From NCBI GenBank assembly GCA_003448835.1, contig DLXM01000335.1:387-8116 (forward strand): a DNA stretch of 7,730 nt. Direction: 5' to 3'. Below, piece after piece: positions 7,212 to 7,730 of this stretch (within the stretch, counting starts at the first letter, position 1; each line of letters begins with the position of its first letter). Position numbers and translations under genes: made by a program. The notes under the pieces are model-generated. The model saw only the letters and a list, made by a program, of their open reading frames with translations. It made no database searches and was not told where the DNA came from. Source of the DNA: Bacteroidota bacterium (GTDB taxonomy: Bacteria; Bacteroidota; Rhodothermia; Balneolales; HLUCCA01).

Positions 7212-7730
7212 TTATTTATTAGAGTTCAATTGACCAATTACTCTTTCAGCTTCACTAACCAGTTTATCTGCTAGATCATCTGAAAGTACACCTGATTTCA
7301 TCAATTCTGATAATTCAGTTGAGTATTTCAAACTGATCAGACTCAGGAATTCGGTTTCAAAGGTTGCTATCTGGTTAACATCGAGTTTATCCAACAATCC
7401 TTTGTTGTTAACCAACAAAATTGCAATCTGTTTATCAACACTCAATGGAGAATATAAACCTTGTTTTAAGACTTCAACTGCACGAGCACCACGACTTAAT
7501 TGTCGTTGAGTAGATGCATCCAAATCAGATCCGAATTTAGCAAATGCCTCCAATTCTCGATACTGTGCCAGTTCAAGTTTCATGCTCCCGGAGAGTTTTT
7601 TCATGGTCTTAACCTGAGCGGAACCACCCACACGTGATACTGAAATACCTACGTCGATGGCTGGACGAACACCGTTGTTAAACAAATTAGATTGCAAGAA
7701 GATCTGTCCATCTGTAATCGAAATTACGTT
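7212..7730 (-). CDS. atpA: F1 ATP synthase alpha subunit (C-terminal 172 residues, start beyond window)
   Basis: The frame stays open to the window's right edge and encodes the last third of the alpha subunit, usually about 500-530 residues. Alpha forms the non-catalytic nucleotide sites of the F1 hexamer and supplies an arginine to the catalytic site of beta. The fragment starts in the conserved segment [15 protein letters not shown] and continues with [19 protein letters not shown]. The Arg of SVSRVGG corresponds to the catalytic-site arginine of alpha (E. coli Arg376). [20 protein letters not shown] and the helical C-terminal domain follow, ending in SNK. A TTG at 7697 could be mistaken for a start but encodes an internal leucine. 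The window edge is the only truncation; nothing suggests a broken gene. Confidence 0.97.
   Translation of the reverse strand, partial: NVISITDGQIFLQSNLFNNGVRPAIDVGISVSRVGGSAQVKTMKKLSGSMKLELAQYRELEAFAKFGSDLDASTQRQLSRGARAVEVLKQGLYSPLSVDKQIAILLVNNKGLLDKLDVNQIATFETEFLSLISLKYSTELSELMKSGVLSDDLADKLVSEAERVIGQLNSNK

Overview
The window reads almost entirely on the minus strand and looks like ordinary chromosome of an AT-rich member of the Bacteroidota/Balneolota group. The supports for this are the absence of Shine-Dalgarno sequences before any start codon, promoter-like motifs of the TTG / TAnnTTTG type, and the style of the ATP synthase and envelope proteins. I favour a Balneolaceae-like bacterium, but this rests on general resemblance and not on a search. 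No stretch longer than about 165 bases lacks a gene.

Read in the direction of transcription (from high to low coordinates), the window opens with the end of the F1 ATP synthase block. The C-terminal third of atpA (7212-7730, cut by the window edge) is followed 12 bases later by a complete atpG (6321-7199). A tRNA-Ser(UGA) gene (6207-6291) follows atpG closely. It has its own plausible promoter overlapping the atpG stop codon, and a strong symmetric terminator (6179-6205) closes the block.

Beyond the terminator lies an envelope block on the same strand: a TolC-family outer-membrane channel (4711-6099), an MlaC/Ttg2D-type periplasmic lipid-binding protein (4113-4697, 13 bases further on), a GT8-like glycosyltransferase with a DxD motif (3018-4052) and a GT4-like glycosyltransferase (1699-3012, 5 bases further on). 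After a 163-base gap comes an MMPL/RND-superfamily inner-membrane exporter (1-1535, its C-terminal part lies outside the window). An inner-membrane RND exporter, a periplasmic MlaC-type carrier and an outer-membrane TolC channel suggest a route for moving a lipid or other hydrophobic molecule across the envelope. HpnM (MlaC-like) and HpnN (MMPL) in hopanoid export are the closest known pairing. The two glycosyltransferases sit between the carrier and the exporter and may modify an envelope glycan or glycolipid. That functional link is inference from gene order only.

The most unusual sequence-level points are a glycosyltransferase frame that contains no in-frame ATG and must use a TTG (or rarer) start, a perfect 14-bp palindrome at the expected transcription start of the exporter gene, and the tRNA-Ser that gives the tolC-like frame a false N-terminal extension. 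I saw no CRISPR array, insertion sequence, toxin-antitoxin pair or phage gene.
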